Position numbers and translations under genes: made by a program. The notes under the pieces are model-generated. The model worked only from the letters and a program-made list of their open reading frames with translations. It was not told where the DNA came from and searched no databases. From Leptolyngbyaceae cyanobacterium SM1_3_5 (GTDB taxonomy: Bacteria; Cyanobacteriota; Cyanobacteriia; Elainellales; Elainellaceae), in NCBI GenBank assembly GCA_012031475.1, contig JAAUTJ010000054.1, forward strand, positions 1-13,692: DNA of 13,692 bases, read 5' to 3'. Positions within the stretch are counted from its first letter, which is position 1. The number at the start of each line of letters is the position of its first letter. Shown here one piece after another: positions 1 to 6,636 of this stretch.

Positions 1-38
1 CTCAAGCCGCCCCTCTCGAAGCGCGATCGACCCAGCCG

Positions 39-761
39 ATGCTGCAAGTCTCCGGGCTGAACGTCTTCTACGGCGAAAGCCACATCCTCCGCAACGTCGA
101 TCTCACCGTTCCGAAAGGTGAAATGATCTGCCTGATCGGACGCAACGGCGTCGGCAAAACCACGCTGCTCAAAACGATCATGGGTCTGCTCAATCCCCGT
201 AGCGGCAGCATCGTCTTTGCCGGACAGTCGGTTTTGGGTCGATCGCAAAGCGCTCACGGAACGTTATCGCCCGATCGCCGCGCCCGGATGGGAATCGGCT
301 ATGTCCCTCAAGGCCGCGAAGTGATCCCGCGCCTGACCGTCAAAGAAAATCTGCTGCTCGGACTCGAAGCCCGCACCCAAAGAACGCGATCGCAAGACAT
401 TCCCGACGAAATCTTCGACCTGTTCCCCGTCCTCAAATCGATGCTGTGGCGGATGGGCGGCGATCTTTCTGGCGGACAGCAGCAGCAGTTGGCGATCGCT
501 CGCGCCCTGATGGGTCAGCCGCAGCTTTTGGTCTTGGATGAACCCACCGAGGGAATTCAGCCCTCGATCATTCTCGACATTGAAGCCGCCGTCCGCCGCA
601 TCGTCGCCACAACCGGAATTTCCGTTTTGCTGGTTGAGCAGCATTTGCACTTTGTTCGGCAAGCCGATCGCTATTACGCGATGCAAAAAGGCGGCATTGT
701 CGCTTCTGGTTTAACCAGCGAACTGAGCAACGAAGTGATTCAGCGCTTCTTGGCGGTGTAG
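39..761 (+). CDS. urtE: Urea ABC transporter ATP-binding subunit UrtE
   Basis: Cytoplasmic ATPase that with UrtD energises the high-affinity urea importer UrtABCDE. The 240-residue protein has a complete ABC ATPase core: Walker A GRNGVGKT at residues 34-41, signature LSGGQQQQ from residue 143, Walker B ending in D167-E168, and the switch histidine H202 in VEQHLHF. The sequence TEGIQPS just after Walker B and the opening MLQVSGLNVFYGESHILRN are typical of UrtE and separate it from the related branched-chain amino-acid ATPase LivF. The ATG is chosen by family start. No ribosome-binding site is visible before it, and the frame stays open upstream to the window edge, so a longer N-terminus is possible. 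The other urt genes would lie left of the window. Intact and full length. In cyanobacteria urt genes are usually under nitrogen control by NtcA, but any promoter is outside the window. Confidence 0.93.
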   Translation: MLQVSGLNVFYGESHILRNVDLTVPKGEMICLIGRNGVGKTTLLKTIMGLLNPRSGSIVFAGQSVLGRSQSAHGTLSPDRRARMGIGYVPQGREVIPRLTVKENLLLGLEARTQRTRSQDIPDEIFDLFPVLKSMLWRMGGDLSGGQQQQLAIARALMGQPQLLVLDEPTEGIQPSIILDIEAAVRRIVATTGISVLLVEQHLHFVRQADRYYAMQKGGIVASGLTSELSNEVIQRFLAV

Positions 762-808
762 ATTCGGCTGTTAAAAGCGAGCGAATGGTTAAGATGCATT
801 TGCTTTGC

Positions 809-1111
809 CTACCGACTCGCCTCGATCGCCACATCGCCAGCGACAGTTTGATCAATCCCCGCCGCTTTGATCATGTGATAGGTGATCAGCAGTTGCGTGA
901 TTGCCAGCGGGTAGCTTTGTAGAATTTCGCCTGTAGTTCCGATCACTTTGCCAATGCTGTCGCCATCGTCATAATTGCAAAACTGCCCCAGATGCGGAAC
1001 CTCGTTGCAAAATAGCCGCTCTAGCTGACGCACCTGCTCGCGCGTTGCGTGGCCGTCAACCTCCAGCAAATCGACAGGCTTGCCCATGTCGCGATCGAGT
1101 ACTAAGCGCAC
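809..1111 (-). CDS. Phosphoribulokinase family protein, C-terminal part (after frameshift)
   Basis: This frame carries the last third of the kinase that begins at 1785. It has no P-loop and makes sense only as a continuation. Its first codon would be a GTG at 1111, seven bases before the last base of the upstream part's stop at 1102-1104. Reading the frame upstream of the GTG gives G-S-P, which joins smoothly to the DNHQG at the end of the N-terminal part. One extra G in the G run (CCC at 1118-1120 on the plus strand) would restore a single protein of about 325 residues. The content, MRLVLDRDMGKPVDLLEVDGH at the start and IKAAGIDQTVAGDVAIEASR at the end, looks like the compact C-terminal domain of the PRK/uridine kinase family. 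The gene converges on urtE, with 47 bases between the two stops and no convincing terminator. Confidence 0.72.
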   Translation of the reverse strand: MRLVLDRDMGKPVDLLEVDGHATREQVRQLERLFCNEVPHLGQFCNYDDGDSIGKVIGTTGEILQSYPLAITQLLITYHMIKAAGIDQTVAGDVAIEASR

Positions 1112-1785
1112 GGGCGACCCTGATGATTATCGTCCGACTGAATCATGTCGGTAAAATCTGGATGCTCGATCGTCGGTCGCAGAACAAGCTTCACGTTCAA
1201 CAGCAAATCGCTTTGCTTTGGCTCTCCCTCGGAGGGATAAAAGCTAACAATCACATCCGCCCACTGCCGCTGCGGTCGAATATACGCTTCGGAATCGGAC
1301 TCGCGCTTGCGAATTTGCTCTAGCACCTGTTCGGTGGTGTAGCCCCGCTTGCTCGTATCTCGCTTCACTTTCCACTCATGCCGCAATGCTTCCGGTGGCG
1401 CAAGATAAACCTTCACGTCATAGCTATCTCGCGATCGACGAGTCGAATAGCCTAGCAGTCCTTCCACAATCACAAACCGACTTGGCTTAATATACTCCGG
1501 TGGATCAAATTGCCCCGTCTTATGGTTATAAATTGGCTTCAAAATTGGCTGGCCGTCGCGCAACAAGCTCAAATGCTGCTCAACAATATCGAGATAGTTG
1601 CAGTCAGGATGCAGCGCAGAAATGCCAAGCTCGGCTCGCTGCTGGCGATCGAATCGGTGATAGTCATCGGTACAAATCACCGTGACGTTTTCTTCGCCCA
1701 AAACCTGAGCAATCCCTCTGGTTAACGTTGTTTTGCCAGCCGCACTGTCGCCAACAATACCAAGAATAATCGGGCGCTGAGTCAT
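1102..1785 (-). CDS. Phosphoribulokinase/uridine kinase family protein, N-terminal part (frameshifted)
   Basis: P-loop kinase related to phosphoribulokinase, the Calvin-cycle enzyme that phosphorylates ribulose 5-phosphate with ATP. From the ATG at 1785: Walker A GDSAAGKT at residues 12-19, TVICTDDYHRFDR with C38 and D40-D41, then KPIYNHKTGQFDPPE and the Walker-B-like FVIVEGLLGYS. These blocks match PRK closely. The cysteine found in the P-loop of the canonical light-regulated enzyme (SGCGKS) is alanine here (A16), so this looks like a paralog without the usual thioredoxin switch; the actual substrate is not certain. The ATG is preferred over a GTG at 1797 because GAGAGG lies four bases upstream of it (1790-1795, minus strand). 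The frame ends early at 1102 after HQGRPCA, and the C-terminal domain continues in the next frame. Repaired length is about 325 residues. Confidence 0.85.
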   Translation of the reverse strand: MTQRPIILGIVGDSAAGKTTLTRGIAQVLGEENVTVICTDDYHRFDRQQRAELGISALHPDCNYLDIVEQHLSLLRDGQPILKPIYNHKTGQFDPPEYIKPSRFVIVEGLLGYSTRRSRDSYDVKVYLAPPEALRHEWKVKRDTSKRGYTTEQVLEQIRKRESDSEAYIRPQRQWADVIVSFYPSEGEPKQSDLLLNVKLVLRPTIEHPDFTDMIQSDDNHQGRPCA

Positions 1786-1789
1786 AATG

Positions 1790-1795
1790 CCTCTC
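1790..1795 (-). promoter_or_regulatory. Ribosome-binding site of the PRK-family gene
   Basis: Minus-strand GAGAGG four bases before ATG 1785. It decides the start against the in-frame GTG at 1797, which has no such site. Confidence 0.6.
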
Positions 1796-1801
1796 ACTGG
1801 A

Positions 1802-1851
1802 TGAGTGGACGTAGGCTAGCGAAAGCCTTGTAACGAAGCGATTGCCACTCA
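1802..1851. repeat. Nested inverted repeat in the kinase leader
   Basis: The outer arms TGAGTGG (1802-1808) and CCACTCA (1845-1851) are perfect complements. They enclose a smaller hairpin AGGCT-AGCGAA-AGCCT (1813-1828). The structure starts 17 bases upstream of the kinase ATG and would fold in its mRNA leader. It may be a regulatory leader or a copy of an interspersed cyanobacterial repeat. Function unknown. Confidence 0.45.
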
Positions 1852-2042
1852 ATCTTTCGCGCCAGCCTCAAGGTTTAGTCTTCAGATAATACCATCGCAA
1901 AGCGATCGCTCCCACAAAGCATTGATTTCTGTCAGAGCGATCGCCGTTCAACGTTGCTTCAGACCCTACGCCATTTCCTATGAGCGCGGCTATTTTCGTT
2001 CGCCCCCAGTATGCGAAAGGATTTACTTCTGAAGAAAATTAC

Positions 2043-2061
2043 AGTATATTTGTACTACAAT
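2043..2061 (+). promoter_or_regulatory. Possible LexA-type operator overlapping a -10 element
   Basis: AGTATATTTGTACT (2043-2056) is an imperfect inverted repeat (AGTATA-TT-TGTACT). It matches the published cyanobacterial LexA pattern RGTACNNNDGTWCB at all positions but one (T for C at the fifth). TACAAT at 2056-2061, sharing its last T, resembles a -10 box. No good -35 is seen. The likely target is the WGR operon, giving a leader of about 230 bases. Inferred by eye; chance occurrence is possible. Confidence 0.35.
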
Positions 2062-2298
2062 TTTGTGCGGTTCCCGCTGATTCAGCCAGCCCAATCCAGG
2101 GATAAAGTTCACCGCAAACAAGCAACTTCATCATCTCCAGTGGAGTAGCAGTGAGGCAGTAGTGATGACAGAAAATCAGCAAATCCAGCCCTGTTGTAGA
2201 TTGGGCGATCGCTGCTAAATCTAGATAGTGAAACTCAAAAATAAAATGAGCTAATTTAGTCGGAAGTGCCAACGTTCAAACTGATGGAAAGCCAAGCG

Positions 2299-5200
2299 AT
2301 GAATCAAACTTCGATCGAGACGCGATCGTTTCACTACGGCGACAGCAAATCCGATAAATTCTGGATGATTACCCTGGAAAATAATCAGCACACGGTTCAA
2401 TATGGCCGAACCGGAACGCAGGGACAGCAGCAGACCAAAGAATTCCCAACAGTGGAGAAAGCACGACAATCCTATGAGAAGCTGATTCGCGAAAAGATGG
2501 CGAAAGGATATGTGGAGGAACAAACGCAATCTCAAGCGATCGCGCAACGCTCCCGGAACGGTATCGCCGCAACGTCAAGCAGTGAGACAGCAATTTCCCC
2601 TCCTGCCGTCACGGTTCCAACAATTGAGAACGCTGAAGCGATCGATTCCTTTCCTTACCTTCAGCAACCCGCAAAAAGTGACCTTCAGAAATCGATCGAT
2701 CTCGATCCGAAAGATTGGTTTTGGGCAACCTGGCGCAATTTAGAACCGCTGGAGCGATCGCCCATCAAACCCTTCAACCAGGCGGACTGTATGGCACGTT
2801 TGCAAAAGGCACAGGATGGTCAGGCTTATGCATACCAGTGGCGCTGGTGGAAAGCAAAGATTGCACCGTCTCTTTCTCCAGAGGAGGCGCATTTCTGGTT
2901 TACAGCGGTGGTAATGCCAATGAAATCTTTCAGGGAGGAAGAAGGGCAGGTATTTTTGAAGTCGGAGGATTTAATTAACCAGATCTCGCAACAAACGTTT
3001 GATGGCAATCTATCCCCTGAACAAATCCGGCAATCGCTGTCTCGTTTTTTTGATTGGAGTCGATCGACTGAAGAGATTTTTCCGATCATAAATCTGCTGC
3101 CAATCGAGGATTTTATTGATCTTGGACAGCAGACAGCAGATGCCTCAGTTTTTATGACATTTCGCTTTTATATTTTGCCCTACCTATCAGAAGTAGAAAT
3201 AGAACGGCTGCGATCGCATCTTCGCAATCGTTTCAAGGCTGCTCAACCGGGGGCTTACTCGCCCGCAGACTGCTACTTTGCCGCCTACCTGGGAATGCAT
3301 GAAGAACTGCTTCCTTTAATTGAAAGCTGGAGTGATGATGCTTTTACAAAACAATCATATTTCAACCTGTATCATCGCCCCCAGGAAATTATTTTTGGCC
3401 TGAGAGATCCGCACCTGGTAGAACACCATATTCAACGGTTAAACCTCACCTTGTCATCGCCTGTTCAGGGGGATCTCTCAACCTATATTCGGGCATGGCT
3501 AGCCCACACAGAATACACAAAACTCGATTTAATTCGAGACACAATTTTGGCAATCAATCATCAGGAGATGGCTAAGAGTGTTGCGGAAGAATTTGCCCTA
3601 GTGAAAGCGCCCGAAGCTGCTCCATTCATGCTGGAGTTGATGCTATCGTCAAAAGCTACGCAGGTGGCGCGGCGATGGCTGCAAGACAATCCAGAACATG
3701 CGATCGCAGGACTTATTCCACTCACAGCAGGACGCGGAAAATTAGCAGATGCAGCGATCGAATTTCTGCAAACCATGAAGCGAAAAGGCTACATTTCGCA
3801 TATTCAAACTTGCATTGAAAACGAATCAGCCGAAGTCGCTGCTCGGATACGATCGGCTGTGTTGGATTCAGACTCAAAAGAATATATTCCATTCGACTCG
3901 CACACAAACCCCGACTGGTTGCAACAAATTTCTACATCGACAAAATCCACAAAAAAGACAAGCTGGACGGTTTCACCTACCGAGTTGCCGCCGATCGCCA
4001 TTGGAGATTACTGCCTAAATTCTGAACAGATCGAAGCGATTTTGAATGCGCTCAGACAAAGTAAATTAGGAAGTCCACATCCGCTGATTACAGCCGTTCA
4101 AACGCAGATCGATCGCACTGCAACCGATGCATTTGCCTGGAGACTATTTGAACTGTGGTTGAAAGAAGGTGCGCTGTCAAAAGAAAACTGGGCGATGCAG
4201 GCAGTTGGACTGCTCGGATCAAATGCGTCGGCGTTGAAATTAGCACCGCTGATTCGAGAATGGCCGGGTGAAAGTCAGCATCAAAGAGCCGTCATGGGAT
4301 TAGAATGTCTGCGATCGATCGGCACGGATACCGCTTTGATGCAGATTAGCGGCATTGCTCAAAAAGTGAAATTTAAGGGCATCAAGCAACGCGCTCAAGA
4401 CTGCATGGAGGCGATCGCCCAAGACCGCCACATGGCTCGCGAACAGCTTGAAGACCGCATCGTGCCCGATTGTGAATTAGATGCGCGTGGCTCGCGTCTG
4501 TTTGACTTCGGAGCGCGCCAGTTTCGCTTTGTTTTAGGGGCAGATTTGAAGCCGATGGTGAAAGATGCCGCTGGTAAAGTGAAGCCGAATTTACCCAATC
4601 CAACTACAAAAGACGATCGAGAGAAAGCGCAGGCCGCGATCGACGACTGGAAACTGTTCAAAAAACAGGTCAGCGAAGTCATCAAAATTCAGCCCACCCG
4701 CTTAGAGCAAGCAATGGTAATGGGGCGACGTTGGCAAGTGAACGAATTTGAATTGTTGCTGGTTCAGCATCCACTGATGACTCACTTAACACAGCGTTTG
4801 ATCTGGGGTGGATACGATATTTCCAATCAACTGATTGCCACCTTTCGCGTTACTGAAGATCAAACCTATGCTGACAGCAATGATGAAACGTTTGATATGA
4901 CTAAAATTGCTCAGGTTAGCATTGTTCACCCGCTGCACCTGGCTCCAGAAGTTCGATCGACTTGGGGAGAATTGTTAAGCGATTACGAAATTGTGCAGCC
5001 TTTCGTGCAACTGGGGCGATCGCTTCACCGCCTAGAACCAGGAGAGGAAACAGCCCTAGAAATTGCTCGCTTCAAGAATCTTAAAGTTCCGATCGTTGCC
5101 TTAGTGAGAACTTTAGAAAATCTAGGCTGGCAACGGGGAGTATTGCATGATCACGGAGACTATTCTTTGCACTTCAAGTATTTTTCAGCCGCAGACATTA

Positions 5201-5355
5201 CGGCAGTTGTGGGAGAGTATGAGGAAGTATTTGTTGATTTGAGCGTGATCATGGGTTCGGGATTGGAAGATATCGATCGATGCTGTTTTTGCGAGGTCGG
5301 CACGATCGCCTTTACGATTATCCAGCTTATGAATATTCGGGACATTCCTGGCTGA
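2299..5355 (+). CDS. WGR and DUF4132 domain protein (MolR/YehI-like), main part
   Basis: Large cytoplasmic protein related to E. coli YehI (MolR). An N-terminal WGR domain (about residues 7-75) shows FHYGDSKSDKFW, then VQYGRTGTQG with YGR at residues 35-37 where the family usually has WGR, then a lysine-rich helix. WGR domains bind nucleic acid in PARPs and occur in bacterial repair-like and conflict proteins. A polar linker follows, then a long helical, HEAT-like middle, then a C-terminal DUF4132 region with AIDDWKLFKKQV, ATRLEQAM-type helices and HPLMTHLTQRLIWGGYD. ATG 2299 is preferred because GGAAAG lies about seven bases upstream and it sits just before the domain; in-frame starts exist at 2284 (ATG) and 2266 (GTG). 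The frame ends at 5355 after a T-run slip near 5286-5290; the natural tail continues to 5456, giving about 1052 residues. First gene of the operon; the MoxR gene follows closely. Molecular function unknown. Confidence 0.85.
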   Translation: MNQTSIETRSFHYGDSKSDKFWMITLENNQHTVQYGRTGTQGQQQTKEFPTVEKARQSYEKLIREKMAKGYVEEQTQSQAIAQRSRNGIAATSSSETAISPPAVTVPTIENAEAIDSFPYLQQPAKSDLQKSIDLDPKDWFWATWRNLEPLERSPIKPFNQADCMARLQKAQDGQAYAYQWRWWKAKIAPSLSPEEAHFWFTAVVMPMKSFREEEGQVFLKSEDLINQISQQTFDGNLSPEQIRQSLSRFFDWSRSTEEIFPIINLLPIEDFIDLGQQTADASVFMTFRFYILPYLSEVEIERLRSHLRNRFKAAQPGAYSPADCYFAAYLGMHEELLPLIESWSDDAFTKQSYFNLYHRPQEIIFGLRDPHLVEHHIQRLNLTLSSPVQGDLSTYIRAWLAHTEYTKLDLIRDTILAINHQEMAKSVAEEFALVKAPEAAPFMLELMLSSKATQVARRWLQDNPEHAIAGLIPLTAGRGKLADAAIEFLQTMKRKGYISHIQTCIENESAEVAARIRSAVLDSDSKEYIPFDSHTNPDWLQQISTSTKSTKKTSWTVSPTELPPIAIGDYCLNSEQIEAILNALRQSKLGSPHPLITAVQTQIDRTATDAFAWRLFELWLKEGALSKENWAMQAVGLLGSNASALKLAPLIREWPGESQHQRAVMGLECLRSIGTDTALMQISGIAQKVKFKGIKQRAQDCMEAIAQDRHMAREQLEDRIVPDCELDARGSRLFDFGARQFRFVLGADLKPMVKDAAGKVKPNLPNPTTKDDREKAQAAIDDWKLFKKQVSEVIKIQPTRLEQAMVMGRRWQVNEFELLLVQHPLMTHLTQRLIWGGYDISNQLIATFRVTEDQTYADSNDETFDMTKIAQVSIVHPLHLAPEVRSTWGELLSDYEIVQPFVQLGRSLHRLEPGEETALEIARFKNLKVPIVALVRTLENLGWQRGVLHDHGDYSLHFKYFSAADITAVVGEYEEVFVDLSVIMGSGLEDIDRCCFCEVGTIAFTIIQLMNIRDIPG

Positions 5356-5456
5356 AGGATGTCATCGCGCAGTTAATTCCGCTGGGTGGAGTTGATTCGA
5401 TCATCATCAGCGAAGTTTTGAAAGACCTCATGACTGTTGCTGCAAAAGCACAATAG
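5289..5456 (+). CDS. WGR/DUF4132 protein, C-terminal tail after frameshift
   Basis: Last 55 codons of the WGR gene in the next frame. Reading from the T run gives FLRGRHDRLYDYPAYEYSG, then HSWLKDVIAQLIPLGGVD and a helix ending AAKAQ before TAG at 5456. It follows directly on EDIDRCC of the main part if one T is added to the five at 5286-5290. The family-like composition here, against the odd cysteine-rich end of the uncorrected frame (CCFCEVGTIAFT), supports this as the true C-terminus. No start codon of its own. Confidence 0.7.
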   Translation: MRGRHDRLYDYPAYEYSGHSWLKDVIAQLIPLGGVDSIIISEVLKDLMTVAAKAQ

Positions 5457-5555
5457 AGCGCAAATCAATTCCATTTGTTTCGATGAAATTATGGCAAGCC
5501 GAACTAAAAATCGATCGCTTCACCTTCTCAAGAACTTCAACGCCCCGCCGCAGAA

Positions 5556-6497
5556 GTGCTGTATGTTGACGAACTGAAGCGATTAGCAGAGCAGGATGCT
5601 AACGCGCCACGTCCGGGTAACTGGCAGCTTACTCCGCTGTCGGTTTTGAAGTTTATTTTGGGCGATCGAGACCTGCAAATTGCCCCCAAATTTGTCGGCA
5701 GCCGCAGTTTATTGGAACGCTGCATTGTGGCACTGGCAACCAATCGCGGACTGATGCTGATTGGGGAGCCGGGAACTGCAAAAAGCTACCTGAGCGAACT
5801 GCTAGCCGCCGCCATCAGCAACGATTCAACGCTGACAGTTCAGGGCAGTGCAGGCACAACCGAAGACACGATTAAATATTCCTGGAACTACGCCTTATTG
5901 TTAGCAGAAGGGGCGACGAATCGATCGCTGATTTCCGCTCCTTTGCATCGCGGAATGCAAAGTGGAAAGCTCGTTCGGTTTGAGGAAATTACCCGCTGTC
6001 CGCTGGAAATTCAAGATACGTTGCTGTCAATTTTGAGCGATCGCGTCATGATCATTCCTGAACTCGGTGACGAGAGCCGGACGCTTTATGCCAAGGTTGG
6101 ATTTAACGTGATTGCGACTGCCAATACTCGCGATCGAGGTGTGAATGAAATGAGCGCTGCCCTCAAACGCCGCTTTAATTTTGAAACCGTGCCGCCGATT
6201 AATAATCTGCAACAGGAAATGGAACTCGTGCAGCGCGAAACTGACAAACTTCTTAATCATGCTGGCATTCCGCTTTCCCTTCAGCCAGAATTCACCGAAA
6301 TTCTCGTTACTACCTTTCACGAATTGAGAACAGGAAAAACATTCGATGGTAAAAGCATTAGAACCGCTCAGCACCGTCATGAGTACGGCAGAAGCGGTTT
6401 CTGTCGGCTATGCCGCTGGCATTCATGCCTATTACTACAATCAAGGCAAAATAACACCAGAACATCTGGTTCAAAGCCTGCTGGGATCGGCAATTAA
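5556..6497 (+). CDS. MoxR-type AAA+ ATPase (YehL-like), main part
   Basis: AAA+ ATPase of the MoxR/RavA group; partners such ATPases with VWA proteins act as ATP-driven remodelling or activation machines. Numbered from GTG 5556: Walker A GEPGTAKS (70-77), Walker B LVRFEE (139-144), sensor 1 NVIATAN (184-190), and the NEMSAALKRRF block with arginine-finger candidates R206/R207. The opening LYVDELKRLAEQDANAPRPG and the VQGSAGTTEDTIKYSWNYA block are characteristic of the YehL-like subfamily. Homologs extend further upstream, and here SPSQELQRPAAE precedes GTG 5556 in frame; the likely real start is ATG 5491 (MASRTK), joined by one extra A in the run at 5506-5510. A second shift in AAAA 6351-6354 moves the C-terminus to the next frame, so residues beyond about D265 here (QHRHEYGRSGF onward) are spurious. 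Repaired length is about 372 residues. The WGR gene stops 34 bases before ATG 5491. Confidence 0.85.
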   Translation: MLYVDELKRLAEQDANAPRPGNWQLTPLSVLKFILGDRDLQIAPKFVGSRSLLERCIVALATNRGLMLIGEPGTAKSYLSELLAAAISNDSTLTVQGSAGTTEDTIKYSWNYALLLAEGATNRSLISAPLHRGMQSGKLVRFEEITRCPLEIQDTLLSILSDRVMIIPELGDESRTLYAKVGFNVIATANTRDRGVNEMSAALKRRFNFETVPPINNLQQEMELVQRETDKLLNHAGIPLSLQPEFTEILVTTFHELRTGKTFDGKSIRTAQHRHEYGRSGFCRLCRWHSCLLLQSRQNNTRTSGSKPAGIGN

Positions 6498-6609
6498 AGA
6501 CATACCCGAAGACATAAAAAAGCTCAACCATTACTTTAATCAAGTCATCGAAGATCGTAAAGGCAACACTTGGAAACAATATTACGAAGCGCGACGGCAT
6601 CTACTGTAG
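6346..6609 (+). CDS. MoxR-type ATPase, C-terminal part after frameshift
   Basis: Continuation of the ATPase lid/C-terminal domain. ALEPLSTVMSTAEAVSVGYAA followed by GIHAYYYNQG and a helix with LVQSLLGSAIKD is the normal end of YehL-like ATPases. It joins the main part after FDGK when one A is removed from AAAA at 6351-6354. The ATG at 6346 is unlikely to be a natural start. The stop at 6609 lies 27 bases before the next gene, consistent with an operon. Confidence 0.75.
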   Translation: MVKALEPLSTVMSTAEAVSVGYAAGIHAYYYNQGKITPEHLVQSLLGSAIKDIPEDIKKLNHYFNQVIEDRKGNTWKQYYEARRHLL

Positions 6610-6636
6610 AAAAACTTCTGATGAATTGAATTAGTG

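Larger units (their letters stand above)
1786..2298. other. Intergenic region between divergent kinase and WGR operon
   Basis: About 500 bases without a convincing gene. It holds, in order, the kinase ribosome-binding site and inverted repeat, three HIP1 octamers (around 1903, 1937 and 2205), a LexA-like box with a possible -10 element (2043-2061), and an AT-rich run before the WGR gene. The promoters of both divergent transcripts must lie here. A 77-codon minus-strand frame (2039-2272) starts with TTG, has no ribosome-binding site and matches nothing I recognise. Confidence 0.6.

Noticed and set aside
264..686. 140-codon minus-strand frame within urtE
   Set aside because: Antisense to the Walker B and signature regions of an intact ABC ATPase; no ribosome-binding site or recognisable motif.
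762..790. Possible terminator hairpin after urtE (ATTCGGCT...AGCGAGCGAAT)
   Set aside because: The stem needs a three-base bulge and is AT-rich, and no T run follows, so it is too weak to call.
2039..2272. 77-codon minus-strand frame between the kinase and WGR genes
   Set aside because: TTG start, no ribosome-binding site, a stop just upstream in frame and no family resemblance. Codon use is not absurd, so a small gene or remnant cannot be fully excluded.
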